Source: Bartonella bilalgolemi
GTDB taxonomy: Bacteria; Pseudomonadota; Alphaproteobacteria; Rhizobiales; Rhizobiaceae
Assembly (NCBI RefSeq): GCF_023500045.1
Contig: NZ_JAMCOF010000004.1
Coordinates: forward strand, 1-64,000
Direction of reading: 5' to 3'
DNA: 64,000 bases
Shown here piece after piece: positions 20,931 to 31,036 of the stretch. Made by a program: the position numbers and the translations under genes. Every line of letters starts with the position of its first letter. The first letter of the stretch is position 1. The notes beneath the pieces were generated by a model, which saw nothing but the letters and a program-made list of their open reading frames with translations, was not told where the DNA came from and ran no database searches.

Positions 20931-22265
20931 TTATTTTATATAGTTCAATCGTTTTTTTGCTTCAGCAGTAAGTACTGCTTTAATAGTAATAGAGCCATCA
21001 TCATTGCTTTTTTGTTCTATTTGACTAGAGTTCTTATAGAACCAATCAATAATCCTCATTTCATTAGGCTTTAAAATCAGCTCAACACTCTGTATGTCCC
21101 CAAAAATTTTCTTTTCAATAAGGGCTAACAATTGATCCAACCCTTTACCAGTAAGGGCTGACATCATTAGTGCAGAATTTAACATTTTTTTTGAGTTTGT
21201 CTGCAAAACGCCCAATGCGTGGTGATCCAACATATCAATTTTATTCCAAATTTCCACGATATGATCTATGTTATTAATATCAATCCCAAGACTTGAAAGT
21301 ATTTCAAAAACATCTTGAGCGTGAGCATGATGATCAGGATCGGACACATCTCTTACATGGAGAATTAAATCAGCTTCTATCACCTCTTCAAGGGTTGCTC
21401 TAAAAGCTGCAATTAAATGTGTTGGTAAATTAGATATAAAACCCACAGTATCAGATAAAAGAACTGTTTGCCCGTGAGGTAAAACAATTTTACGTAAAGT
21501 GGGATCAAGAGTTGCAAACAGCATATTCTTTGCCAGCACATTAGAATTACTTAAACGGTTAAAAAGTGTTGATTTTCCCGCATTTGTATATCCCACCAAC
21601 GCAATGACAGGATGAGGTATCTTTTTCCTTTTAGCTCTATGAAGAGCGCGTGTTTTAACAACGGTTTCTAATTCGCGACGAATACTGATAATTTTTTTCT
21701 GCAAAATACGTCTATCTGCTTCAATTTGAGTTTCACCAGGACCACCTAAAAAGCCACTACCACCACGTTGCCTCTCTAAATGTGTCCAACTACGAACAAG
21801 CCTACTTTTTTGGTAAGATAAATGCGCCAATTCTACTTGTAGAACCCCCTCCTTTGTTCGCGCCCGATCACCAAAAATTTCAAGAATCAAAGCTGTTCTA
21901 TCAATAACCTTACAATTCCATAATTTTTCCAAATTACGCTGCTGCACTGGCGTTAAAAAATGATCAATAATTGAAAGCATAATTTGATGCTCATTTATAT
22001 AATGAGCAAATTCATTTACCTTACCTATTCTAAATAAAGTTGAAGAACATGGTGTAGCAATATTGATAATTTCATAATGAACAACATTCAACTTAATAGC
22101 ACGCGCTAATCCTAACGCTTCTCTTACTCGAGAATCTACTGAGCGTTCATTGGAAGTCTTTTGCTGCTTGTCTCCGTAAGAATAGATCGGTACAAAAATA
22201 GCAACACGCATCGGCTCCTCAATCTGTGAAATAAACTTTCCAGATTTCTCATTTTTACCTATCAT
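20931..22265 (-). CDS. hflX: GTPase HflX
   Basis: Ribosome-associated GTPase that splits stalled or stressed ribosomes. 444 aa: N-terminal HflX domain, a helical linker with the glycine-rich RGGSGFLGGPGETQIE motif, then the G domain with G1 GYTNAGKSTLFN, G3 DTVGFISNLP and G4 NKID. Lies 40 nt after hfq in the same direction, the classic hfq-hflX pair. Confidence 0.95.
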   Translation of the reverse strand: MIGKNEKSGKFISQIEEPMRVAIFVPIYSYGDKQQKTSNERSVDSRVREALGLARAIKLNVVHYEIINIATPCSSTLFRIGKVNEFAHYINEHQIMLSIIDHFLTPVQQRNLEKLWNCKVIDRTALILEIFGDRARTKEGVLQVELAHLSYQKSRLVRSWTHLERQRGGSGFLGGPGETQIEADRRILQKKIISIRRELETVVKTRALHRAKRKKIPHPVIALVGYTNAGKSTLFNRLSNSNVLAKNMLFATLDPTLRKIVLPHGQTVLLSDTVGFISNLPTHLIAAFRATLEEVIEADLILHVRDVSDPDHHAHAQDVFEILSSLGIDINNIDHIVEIWNKIDMLDHHALGVLQTNSKKMLNSALMMSALTGKGLDQLLALIEKKIFGDIQSVELILKPNEMRIIDWFYKNSSQIEQKSNDDGSITIKAVLTAEAKKRLNYIK

Positions 22266-22305
22266 GATAATTTAAATATTATAAAAAGGATAAAAGATAT
22301 ACAAT

Positions 22306-22545
22306 TTATTTATTATCTTCGTTTTCGAAAAGCTGTACAGATTGCCCTGGCATAATTGTAGAAATAGCATGTTTATAAACTAACTGCTCATGCCCATCAC
22401 GGCGTAGAAGAATACAAAAGCTGTCAAATGATGCGACAATACCTGTCAGTTTAACGCCATTCACAAGAAAAATTGTAAGAGAAATTTTTTGCTTACAAAC
22501 TGTATTTAAAAAAATATCCTGCAGGTGTTGTGATTGTTCTACCAT
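22306..22545 (-). CDS. hfq: RNA chaperone Hfq
   Basis: Sm-like hexameric RNA chaperone for small-RNA regulation. 79 aa, with Sm1 ([19 protein letters not shown]) and Sm2 ([10 protein letters not shown]). The frame is open to 22575, but ATG 22545 has AAAGGTG upstream and matches the family start ([10 protein letters not shown]). Confidence 0.96.
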   Translation of the reverse strand: MVEQSQHLQDIFLNTVCKQKISLTIFLVNGVKLTGIVASFDSFCILLRRDGHEQLVYKHAISTIMPGQSVQLFENEDNK

Positions 22546-22575
22546 TATTTTTACACCTTTTGTTGTGAAATGCAT

Positions 22576-23290
22576 AAATATTTATCACAATATTTTTTAA
22601 TATATATCGACTGAAAGTACTAACTTGTCAATGTATCCGTACTAAAAATTTTATAAGATATCATTTTATATTAATATTAGTTATGAGCATAACAATCAGT
22701 AAAATCAAATGCAAAGAAAGTATGATAACTTCTCAGTACTTACTGTACATTAATCAATATTATTTCAAGGTTCACTTTTTATTTTTCGGTAAAATATGAT
22801 GTTTATTAATTAAAAAATAACAACAATATTTATTTTGTAATTAATAAACGATTAGTCTATCTAAGTCAGAAATATAGGAATAGTAATTTTATAAAATAGA
22901 CTTGTATTCAAACGCATTTTAAACGCAATTTTTAATATCATGTCTCCTTATACAAGAAACCAAATTAGTGTGACTTAGAAATTTATCCTCATTATATTTA
23001 AATACAATTTCTATTAAATCGCCCCCATAAAATGCACTAAACTCGTAATATTTTCTATCAATTTGAGTTATCTATAGATAATTCCGTGATAGCTACAATT
23101 TTATATAATATTGTTTTTAATATATTTTTTGTTATTTTTGAACACAAAATAAAAGTTGCGTTAACTTTATCTTGATAAGTTTTTAAATTTTTCTTTAAAC
23201 GTATTTCTTTCTAAACAATTAACGGTTAGTATATAGAATTATCTGGATAAGGGCGTATTCCTTTTCCATCTGTAAGAGTATGAGGCGAGT
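22576..23290. other. gene-free AT-rich stretch
   Basis: About 700 bases between divergent hfq and the giant coiled-coil gene. I see no coding sequence, tRNA, convincing terminator or recognisable gene remnant; promoters for both flanking genes must lie here. Confidence 0.5.
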
Positions 23291-26200
23291 ATGGCACGCA
23301 GAACCAAATTGCAAGCATTTGAAATCGAAGTCGAAGAAGCTCTTGAAAAAGCAATGAACTTTGATTTTGATAACACAGAGATTGAGAAAATAATATCAAG
23401 TGACTCTGACAATCTAATTAATGTAGATGATTTGATTCAAAAAATTGCGACTTCAGAAGAAGAAATCCTTTCTGAAAATGAAACTTCAGTTCTCACCTCA
23501 TCTAATATTCATGATAATGCTGTTGTTGATGAATCAGTTGCTGAATTACTTTTTGGCCAAAAACCGATTCATGAACTTTCAGGTGGAACTGTGCGTGATA
23601 CACTATTACCCACACACCCTCTCCCTGCTAATGATGATATAACAATACCTTTCAATTTCACATCACTGAAACAAAATGCTGTTTCTCGAATTTATTGGAG
23701 CACAACAGCTCTCAGCGCTCTATGGGTAACAGGAGGTGCTTTTATTGCTCATAAATTAGCTCCTTCTGGATTAAGTTCTTTAGCAAATATCATTGCCTTT
23801 GTTACATCTCCCCTTGGATTAGCTGTAGCAGCAGGAACTACAATCCCTATCCTTATGTCTTGGGGCGGAGCCCAACTAATAAAACGTTCAAATGAATTGC
23901 GTAATATTGCCATTCTTATGACCAATGCTGCACAACGCCTTAGCGAACCACAGAATATCTCTGAAAAGCAAGCAATTGCTATAGGCCAAACCATTCGTAA
24001 AGAAGTGGCTGCAATGAATGAAGGAATCGAACGCACCCTCGGTCGTGCTGTTGAACTCGAAGCTATCATTCAAAGCGAAGTTCATAATCTTGAACGGGCC
24101 TATTCTGAAAATGAATCACGTATTTATACCTTAATTAAGGAATTAAATAATGAACGTACAGCAATCTTAAACCATGCTGATCGCGTACAAACAGTAATCA
24201 AAGGAACACAAGAGCAACTGAGTGATGAATTTGACTTAGCTACTTCCAAAATTGCCACCAATGTCGAGAAACTTGCGCAAACTCTTACTCAAACATTACA
24301 AAAACAAGGAGAAGATCTTGTTAAGAAGCTCTCTTACGCAGGTGACGGTGTAACAAATCAGCTCTTTGAAAAATTTAATGAAACAACATTACAAGTTCAA
24401 CAGAAAAATACAGAATTTTTTCATGTATTAGGGAAGACTTTTGATACTTTTTCAGAGCGTTTTGATAATAATGAAAAACAATTAGCAAAAACTTTCGATG
24501 AAACAGCCACTAAAGCTGAAATGCACATTGCTAAACTTGCAACACGTATACAAACTGCAACCGATCAAACTTTATCCAATGTTGATGAGAAATTTAAAAC
24601 ATTAGATGAAGCAATTATTGACCGTAATAATCAATCATTACAAGATTTTGATGAAAAAATTATGCAGCTTGATCAACAGGCATATAAACTCTCTTCTAAA
24701 TTTGATAATATCACCTCAGAAGCAATTGAAGCGTTTGGAAATCGTCTTGTAAACGTTGACTTATCTCTTAAAAAACACAGCGATACCATTATCGAATCCT
24801 TCGTTGCTCGCAGTAAAGAATTAGAAAATAATGCTGAAAAGCTTAGTAGCTTTCTGGAAGCTCACGCCTCTCAAATCAACGTAAATCTTAAAGAAATAAC
24901 TACTGATATTACTGATGTATTTACAAACGGACATGATCAGATTTTTTCTGCAGTTAATGCAAGCAAAAAAGTTTTGCAAGAAGAAATAAAAAATGTTGAT
25001 AATGCAATTATTGACATAATAAATGAACGCTCACAAGACTTCAAAACACAAATTGCCAATCAAAGAGATGTAATGGCGATTATGCTCGATAGCGAAAAAA
25101 ATAAAATTGCTGATACATTAAAAGATCAAATTGATGTATTAACAAAAAATGTTTCAGATGTTGAAAAGATGCTAAGTCAGAATATTCAAATTGTTGATCA
25201 ACATGCTAAAGATCATGCGACTAACATAGTTCAATGTACAGAAAAACTACAAGAATCCATCACACAAAGCTGTGAAACAACTAAAAATGCTGTAGAAGAA
25301 CAAATTAAAAATATTGATATACGTGCCGATGCCCTTCGTGATTCCTTGGCTATTAATAGTTTTTCTCTTAATGAAATTCTTGCAGATCAAGCACGTGTAC
25401 TTGAGCAACGTATAGAAACAATTCACAATCTCATCGCTAAAAGCGATATACATGTTGATATGGCATTAAAACAACAAACAGACTTAGTTGAAAATGCAAT
25501 TATTAATAGTAATAAAGTCGTCACAGAAACTGTTCAAAACCATATAAAAAATCTTGAAGGACATACTGATCTCCTTAAGAATACTCTTTCTCAGTCAAAT
25601 GATGTACTCCTTGATACTCTTCAGACACACGTAGGATTATTCGACGAAAATTTGGAAAGCCGTGCACGTCAAGTTTTTGAACGAGCCGCTACATTGGAAG
25701 AAACGTTATCCGAAAAACTTGAGAAAGTATGCGAAACTATTGACATACAAACATCCACTTTTGAGGAACGATCCGATAGCCTAAAAAGATCTATGATCCT
25801 TAATAATGAACATAACCAAACAATCCAAAAAGCGCTGGAAGAAAGCGCAGATAATATACGTATCTCATTAGAAAGTTCTGTTGATACAATTACAGGTAGC
25901 GTACAAGAAAAGTTCATCAATATTTCTGAAAAATTAGCATCAGCAATGGCTAATGAAACAGAAAAGTCAGAGGCTTCTCTTGTCGCTGCTGGTAATCAAT
26001 TTATTTCATCTTTTGCAGATGTTGCTATCAAAGCAACAAATATTATCTCAGAATCTAGCAACCGTATTACATCAAATGTTGAACAAACAGCCCATGAAAC
26101 TAGTGAGAAAATCGTTTCTACCCTAACTGAACAGACAACTCATACTGCAAATGCCTTCGCAACAGTAACTAATAATGCACAAGCACTGATTAATGAAACA

Positions 26201-27880
26201 ATTCACGCTTCAGCAGAAGCAGTTAATCAATTACTCAATGAACGCTCCAATGTTCTTCATCAATCGATGTTAGATTTTGAAAATAATTTAAGTCATCAAT
26301 TAGCTAATGTAAACAATCGCTTAGAAGAGGCAAAAGATCAAACATCCGAAAAAATTTCAGGCCATATGGCGCAATTAACGGAATTAACAGGTTATTTGAA
26401 TCAAGCTGCATACAATGCAACTGAATCCATTGGTAATTTAACACAGCAAATTGGTGAACAGCTTTCTCTTTCAACACAAGAAGCTGAACAAAGAATTTAT
26501 GCGCAAAATGAATCCTTAGTGAATACTCTTACACAAAAAAATTCCGAAACTATTCAAACCATGGCTACTGTACAAGAAGATCTTATCAATAATGTTTCAG
26601 CTGTGCTCGAACAATTAAATCAGTCCATTTATAATATTCATGAGAATAGTAACATATTGATATCAACGGTTCAAAGTCTTGATGGTCAGTTAAATGAAAC
26701 TGCAAATAATTTCTTCCATAATACCAATCAAGTAGCAGAATACTTATCAACATCAAATCAAGAGCTCAATAGCAACGTAGAGACTTTACAAGGACTTTCT
26801 CAAAATACATTTGAGCAAATTAGTCATATAACAAATAATTTTGGTGAACATGCTAAAACTCTTTCTGAAGCTATTCGAGTTTTTGAACAATCAGAAAACA
26901 CACTTAATATAACACTCCAAGAAAAGCAAAACGCACTTTCTGTATTAAGTAACGCTCTTGTTTCAAAATCTGATGAAGTTAATCAACTTATAAAACATTA
27001 CGAAAATGTTCTTAGCTTAACCTTTGAACGTACTGATGAAAATACACGTAACTCGACACATTTAATGCAACGAACACTTCATGAATTGATTAATGAAGCT
27101 TCAACACGTTTTTCAGAAGCTGCAGAAAATATACGCTTTTCAGCCAATGAAATTCGCTCAGAATTTTCAAAAATTAATAACGATATTGATGAAAGTATTC
27201 AAAAATTACCAGAAAAAGCCAAAGAAACAACACAGACAATTCGACATGCCTTAAGTGAACAAATTACAGCACTAAAAGACTTGACAAATATTATGCAAAA
27301 TACTGAAAAAGACCAATCAGCACCAACAATAGCCGCGTTGTTAACGTCAAATAGTGTAACTCCTGAAATCAATAAAAAAATAGTACCACCACAACCTGTT
27401 GTGCAAACAGGGCAAAACAAAACAAAACAAAACAAATGGGTATCAGACCTTTTAGAAAGAGTCTCACGTGAAGAAATATTATGTTCTGAAAAAAATAACA
27501 ATTTCTCTTCTTCACCAGAACAAAAAAAATCTGATTCTATGAATGGATCTCTTAACTCATTAGTAAATGGTATTGTTCAAACCATTAATCATAATGCGGC
27601 TGTTGAGTTATGGAATCGTTATAAACGTGGACAAAAAAATATCGAAGTTGAACATCTTTATACACCGAATGGAAAAATAATATTTGAAACAATTAGAAAA
27701 AAATATCTAAATAATATAGACTTTAGAGATTCAGTTAGTCAGTATATTTCAGATTTTGAAAAATTATTACGTGATATATCTCGCAATTCTGGAGATATCC
27801 GTTTAGCTCGCCAATATCTGACATCAGATACTGGGAAAGTTTATACTATGCTTGCTCATGCAAGTGGACGAATTCAATAA
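23291..27880 (+). CDS. giant coiled-coil membrane protein, growth pole ring (GPR/RgsE)-like
   Basis: 1529 aa. An acidic N-terminal region (1-125) is followed by two hydrophobic segments (about 131-156 and 168-192), then over 1100 residues of Ala/Glu/Gln/Asn-rich helix of apolipoprotein or 'kinesin-like' character, a low-complexity hinge near 1365-1410, and a compact conserved C-terminal domain (about 1420-1529). This architecture matches the large apolipoprotein-domain proteins of Rhizobiales, GPR of Agrobacterium and RgsE of Sinorhizobium, which form a ring at the growing pole and are needed for polar growth. The protein is clearly shorter than Agrobacterium GPR (about 2100 aa). Homology is inferred from architecture and lineage. 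ATG 23291 has GAGGCGAG just upstream. Confidence 0.7.
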   Translation: MARRTKLQAFEIEVEEALEKAMNFDFDNTEIEKIISSDSDNLINVDDLIQKIATSEEEILSENETSVLTSSNIHDNAVVDESVAELLFGQKPIHELSGGTVRDTLLPTHPLPANDDITIPFNFTSLKQNAVSRIYWSTTALSALWVTGGAFIAHKLAPSGLSSLANIIAFVTSPLGLAVAAGTTIPILMSWGGAQLIKRSNELRNIAILMTNAAQRLSEPQNISEKQAIAIGQTIRKEVAAMNEGIERTLGRAVELEAIIQSEVHNLERAYSENESRIYTLIKELNNERTAILNHADRVQTVIKGTQEQLSDEFDLATSKIATNVEKLAQTLTQTLQKQGEDLVKKLSYAGDGVTNQLFEKFNETTLQVQQKNTEFFHVLGKTFDTFSERFDNNEKQLAKTFDETATKAEMHIAKLATRIQTATDQTLSNVDEKFKTLDEAIIDRNNQSLQDFDEKIMQLDQQAYKLSSKFDNITSEAIEAFGNRLVNVDLSLKKHSDTIIESFVARSKELENNAEKLSSFLEAHASQINVNLKEITTDITDVFTNGHDQIFSAVNASKKVLQEEIKNVDNAIIDIINERSQDFKTQIANQRDVMAIMLDSEKNKIADTLKDQIDVLTKNVSDVEKMLSQNIQIVDQHAKDHATNIVQCTEKLQESITQSCETTKNAVEEQIKNIDIRADALRDSLAINSFSLNEILADQARVLEQRIETIHNLIAKSDIHVDMALKQQTDLVENAIINSNKVVTETVQNHIKNLEGHTDLLKNTLSQSNDVLLDTLQTHVGLFDENLESRARQVFERAATLEETLSEKLEKVCETIDIQTSTFEERSDSLKRSMILNNEHNQTIQKALEESADNIRISLESSVDTITGSVQEKFINISEKLASAMANETEKSEASLVAAGNQFISSFADVAIKATNIISESSNRITSNVEQTAHETSEKIVSTLTEQTTHTANAFATVTNNAQALINETIHASAEAVNQLLNERSNVLHQSMLDFENNLSHQLANVNNRLEEAKDQTSEKISGHMAQLTELTGYLNQAAYNATESIGNLTQQIGEQLSLSTQEAEQRIYAQNESLVNTLTQKNSETIQTMATVQEDLINNVSAVLEQLNQSIYNIHENSNILISTVQSLDGQLNETANNFFHNTNQVAEYLSTSNQELNSNVETLQGLSQNTFEQISHITNNFGEHAKTLSEAIRVFEQSENTLNITLQEKQNALSVLSNALVSKSDEVNQLIKHYENVLSLTFERTDENTRNSTHLMQRTLHELINEASTRFSEAAENIRFSANEIRSEFSKINNDIDESIQKLPEKAKETTQTIRHALSEQITALKDLTNIMQNTEKDQSAPTIAALLTSNSVTPEINKKIVPPQPVVQTGQNKTKQNKWVSDLLERVSREEILCSEKNNNFSSSPEQKKSDSMNGSLNSLVNGIVQTINHNAAVELWNRYKRGQKNIEVEHLYTPNGKIIFETIRKKYLNNIDFRDSVSQYISDFEKLLRDISRNSGDIRLARQYLTSDTGKVYTMLAHASGRIQ
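27413..27436 (+). repeat. (CAAAA)4 pentanucleotide repeat in coding sequence
   Basis: Four perfect CAAAA units followed by CAAA, encoding the Gln/Lys/Asn-rich hinge at about codon 1375 of the giant coiled-coil gene. Gain or loss of one 5-nt unit would shift the frame and remove the conserved C-terminal domain. Confidence 0.85.
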
Positions 27881-27889
27881 AACAAAAAG

Positions 27890-27925
27890 AAAGGTGAAAA
27901 AGAGAAAATTTTTCACCTTTTTTCT
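27890..27925 (+). terminator. rho-independent terminator
   Basis: Perfect 12-bp stem AAAGGTGAAAAA / TTTTTCACCTTT with a 7-nt loop, then a T-rich tail; 10 bases after the stop of the giant coiled-coil gene. Confidence 0.9.
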
Positions 27926-28212
27926 TTTCAATTTTATCTATTTTACGTAATTATATTATATCTTTACTGAAAGCTTAATCTATTTAAACTTAATAAATAA
28001 ACATCATAAAACTTTCCGTCAGAAGGATAAAATAATACTACTAATATTAATGAACTTATCAATTAATACACTCTCACAAATTGGTTTAGCAATCTGGAAA
28101 AATAACTTATCCTTACACTTTAATATGAAAAAAAATCAGAGCCTGTAGTAGATAAAATTGATTATAAATAACAACGCTTCTGTAAATATATACTAACTCG
28201 GATATTATAAAA
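27926..28212. other. gene-free spacer before the malic enzyme gene
   Basis: AT-rich sequence with no recognisable coding region; it should hold the maeB promoter. The whole gap from the previous stop is 332 bases, including the terminator. Confidence 0.5.
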
Positions 28213-30567
28213 ATGTCTAAAAAACAAAATAGCAATACTCGCCTGCAACAAACTGAACTTGAAAGTGCAGCACTTTTTTATCACCAACATCCAAAACCTG
28301 GAAAACTAGAGATACAAGCAACAAAGCCCTTAGATAATCAACGTGATCTAGCACTTGCTTATTCTCCAGGTGTTGCTGCACCATGTCTTGCCATTTATAA
28401 TGATCCACAACTTGCATCTCAATATACTTCTCGTTCTAACTTAGTAGCTGTTATATCAAATGGAACTGCCGTTCTTGGCTTAGGAAATATTGGCCCACTT
28501 GCTTCCAAACCAGTTATGGAAGGAAAAGCTGTTTTATTTAAAAAATTTGCAAATATTGATGTTTTTGATATCGAGCTTGATGCTCCCGATATCACAAAAA
28601 TGGTAGAAATTGTGTCTGGATTAGAACCAACATTTGGTGGAATCAATCTTGAAGACATTAAAGCTCCAGAATGCTTTGAGATTGAAGAACAACTTCGTGC
28701 TAAAATGAATATTCCGGTTTTTCATGATGATCAACATGGGACTGCTATTATCGCTTGTGCTGCTGTATTAAACGCCTTAGGTCTTGTTAACAAAAAAATT
28801 GAAAATGTAAAAATAGTTTCCTCAGGTGCAGGCGCAGCTGCCTTGGCCTGTATTAACCTTTTAGTCTGCCTTGGAGCAAAAGTTGAAAATATTTGGCTTA
28901 GCGATTTAGATGGTGTTGTGTATAAAGGTCGCAAAACACTTATGGATCGTTGGAAAATTAACTATGCACAAAAAACTGATGCGAGAACCCTAGCCGACAT
29001 CATTGATAATGCAGATATCTTTTTAGGTCTTTCAACAGCTGGAGTTTTGAAACCTGAATATTTAAAAAAAATGGCTTCAAAACCTTTAATTCTAGCGCTT
29101 GCCAACCCAACACCGGAAATTATGCCAGAAGAAGCAAGCGCAGTACGACCCGATGCAATGATCTGCACAGGACGTTCCGATTATCCTAATCAGGTTAATA
29201 ATGTTATCTGTTTTCCTTATATTTTCCGTGGTGCATTAGATGTTGGTGCAACTGCAATAAATGAAGAAATGAAAATGGCCGCAGTTCATGCGATTGCTGC
29301 CCTTGCTCGTGAAGAAACTTCAGACGTTGCAGCATGTGCATATTCAAAAAAACCACCTAGTTTTGGACCAGAATACCTCATTCCTTCGCCTTTTGATCCG
29401 CGTTTAATACTACGCATTGCCCCTGCTGTTGCCAAAGCAGCAATGGAATCAGGTGTAGCAGCACGACCCATTGAAGACATGGAAGCCTATCATGATACCC
29501 TTAATCGTTTTGTATTCCGTTCTGGTCTTATAATGAAACCTGTTTTTGCAGCAGCCAAAACAGCAAAATGTAAACGTGTAATCTATGCTGACGGTGAAGA
29601 CGAACGTGTTCTTCGTACCGCACAAATTGTTCTTGAAGAACAAACAGCTATTCCTCTTCTTATTGGTCGCCCACATGTAGTAGAGACAAGATTAAAACGC
29701 TTTGGTTTAAAAATTCGTCCTGGCATAGATTTCGAAATCACAAATCCAGAAAATGATCCACGTTTTCGTGACTATGTTAATTTATTTCTACATTATACAG
29801 GCAGACGTGGTGTTTCACCTGAAGTTGCGAAAACAATCGTAAGAACATCAACTACAGCTATTGCAGCTCTTGCAGTTATGCGTGGTGAAGCTGATGCAAT
29901 GATTTGTGGTCTAGAAGGACGTTTCGAACGTAATCTTGAATTAATTGAACAAATTATTGGACTTGACCCAAATGTTAATCATTTTTCTGCAGTCAGTCTC
30001 CTCATCTCTACACGTGGCACTCTCTTTCTAACGGATACTTACGTTAATGAAAATCCTTCTGCGGAAGAAATAGCAGAAATGACAATCCTAGCAGCACAAG
30101 AAATTGAAGCATTTGGTATAAAACCAAAAGTAGCTTTATTATCACATTCAAATTTTGGTTCTAAAAACACAGCAAGCGCACGCAAAATGCGTCGTGCTAC
30201 CGAAATCCTTGCTGAATTATATCCAAATTTAGAAGCAGATGGGGAAATGCATGGTGACGCTGCACTGTCCAAAATTCTTCGTGACCGTGTTTTCCCTGCT
30301 TCACGCCTTACAAGCGAAGCTAATTTGCTGGTCTTTCCAACACTTGATGCTGCTAATATCACGCTTAATATCGCCAAAAACTTAACAAATGCACTGCATG
30401 TAGGTCCTATTTTGATTGGAGCTGCACGTCCCGCACACATTCTAACACCTTCAGTAACTTCACGAGGTGTTGTCAATATGACAGCTCTTGCAGTCCTTGC
30501 TGCAAATAGAAAAAATCTTACAATAAAACAAATGAAAACAAAAAATCCTCACGTAAATAAAACTTAA
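28213..30567 (+). CDS. maeB: NADP-dependent malic enzyme with phosphotransacetylase-like domain
   Basis: Decarboxylates malate to pyruvate and makes NADPH. 784 aa: malic enzyme domain (about 1-430) with AYSPGVAAPC, GKAVLFKKFANIDVFDIELD and the NAD(P) loop SSGAGAAALA, then a phosphotransacetylase-like domain (about 440-770) with YADGEDERVLR and SHSNFGSKNTASA. The second domain in this family is usually regulatory (acetyl-CoA) and not a working Pta. The overlapping reverse frames are shadows. Confidence 0.95.
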   Translation: MSKKQNSNTRLQQTELESAALFYHQHPKPGKLEIQATKPLDNQRDLALAYSPGVAAPCLAIYNDPQLASQYTSRSNLVAVISNGTAVLGLGNIGPLASKPVMEGKAVLFKKFANIDVFDIELDAPDITKMVEIVSGLEPTFGGINLEDIKAPECFEIEEQLRAKMNIPVFHDDQHGTAIIACAAVLNALGLVNKKIENVKIVSSGAGAAALACINLLVCLGAKVENIWLSDLDGVVYKGRKTLMDRWKINYAQKTDARTLADIIDNADIFLGLSTAGVLKPEYLKKMASKPLILALANPTPEIMPEEASAVRPDAMICTGRSDYPNQVNNVICFPYIFRGALDVGATAINEEMKMAAVHAIAALAREETSDVAACAYSKKPPSFGPEYLIPSPFDPRLILRIAPAVAKAAMESGVAARPIEDMEAYHDTLNRFVFRSGLIMKPVFAAAKTAKCKRVIYADGEDERVLRTAQIVLEEQTAIPLLIGRPHVVETRLKRFGLKIRPGIDFEITNPENDPRFRDYVNLFLHYTGRRGVSPEVAKTIVRTSTTAIAALAVMRGEADAMICGLEGRFERNLELIEQIIGLDPNVNHFSAVSLLISTRGTLFLTDTYVNENPSAEEIAEMTILAAQEIEAFGIKPKVALLSHSNFGSKNTASARKMRRATEILAELYPNLEADGEMHGDAALSKILRDRVFPASRLTSEANLLVFPTLDAANITLNIAKNLTNALHVGPILIGAARPAHILTPSVTSRGVVNMTALAVLAANRKNLTIKQMKTKNPHVNKT

Positions 30568-30741
30568 AAGCCTTTTATAGGAACACTTGAGAGACCAAGC
30601 TAAATTTATTGTAAATTCATTTTCAATATTGAAAAGACAATTGTATTTTGGATTAAGTCTTTTTTTTTAAGGTAAAAAAGGCTAGATAGAATCGCAATTG
30701 AAGTTTTTGATAAAGCTACTAACATAATAAGGAATCATACA

Positions 30742-31026
30742 TTGTCTTCTACTTTTGACAAAGTCGCTGATATTATTGCAGAAATTAGTGAAATTGATCG
30801 CAGCATGATTACACCCGAAAGCCATACAATTGATGATTTAGGAATTGATAGTCTTGATTTTCTTGATATTGTTTTTGCCATTGATAAAGCCTTTGGAATT
30901 AAAATCCCACTAGAACAGTGGACACAAGAAATCAACGAAGGTTCAATTACAACTGAAGAGTACTTTGTTCTCAAAAACCTTTGTACAAAAATTGATGAAC
31001 TCATTGCTTTAAAACAAGCTGACTAA
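30742..31026 (+). CDS. acpXL: acyl carrier protein AcpXL
   Basis: Special acyl carrier for the 26-28-carbon hydroxy fatty acid of Rhizobiales lipid A. 94 aa; the phosphopantetheine Ser is in [14 protein letters not shown] (about residue 37). The reading frame starts with TTG at 30742; GGA eight bases upstream supports it and there is no better ATG. First gene of the acpXL-lpxXL operon; 10 nt separate it from the next gene. Confidence 0.93.
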   Translation: MSSTFDKVADIIAEISEIDRSMITPESHTIDDLGIDSLDFLDIVFAIDKAFGIKIPLEQWTQEINEGSITTEEYFVLKNLCTKIDELIALKQAD

Positions 31027-31036
31027 TTTTTTTGCT

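Noticed and set aside
28217-30476. Several 60-145 codon reverse frames under the malic enzyme gene
   Set aside because: They are antisense shadows of a strongly conserved gene with no start signals or homology.
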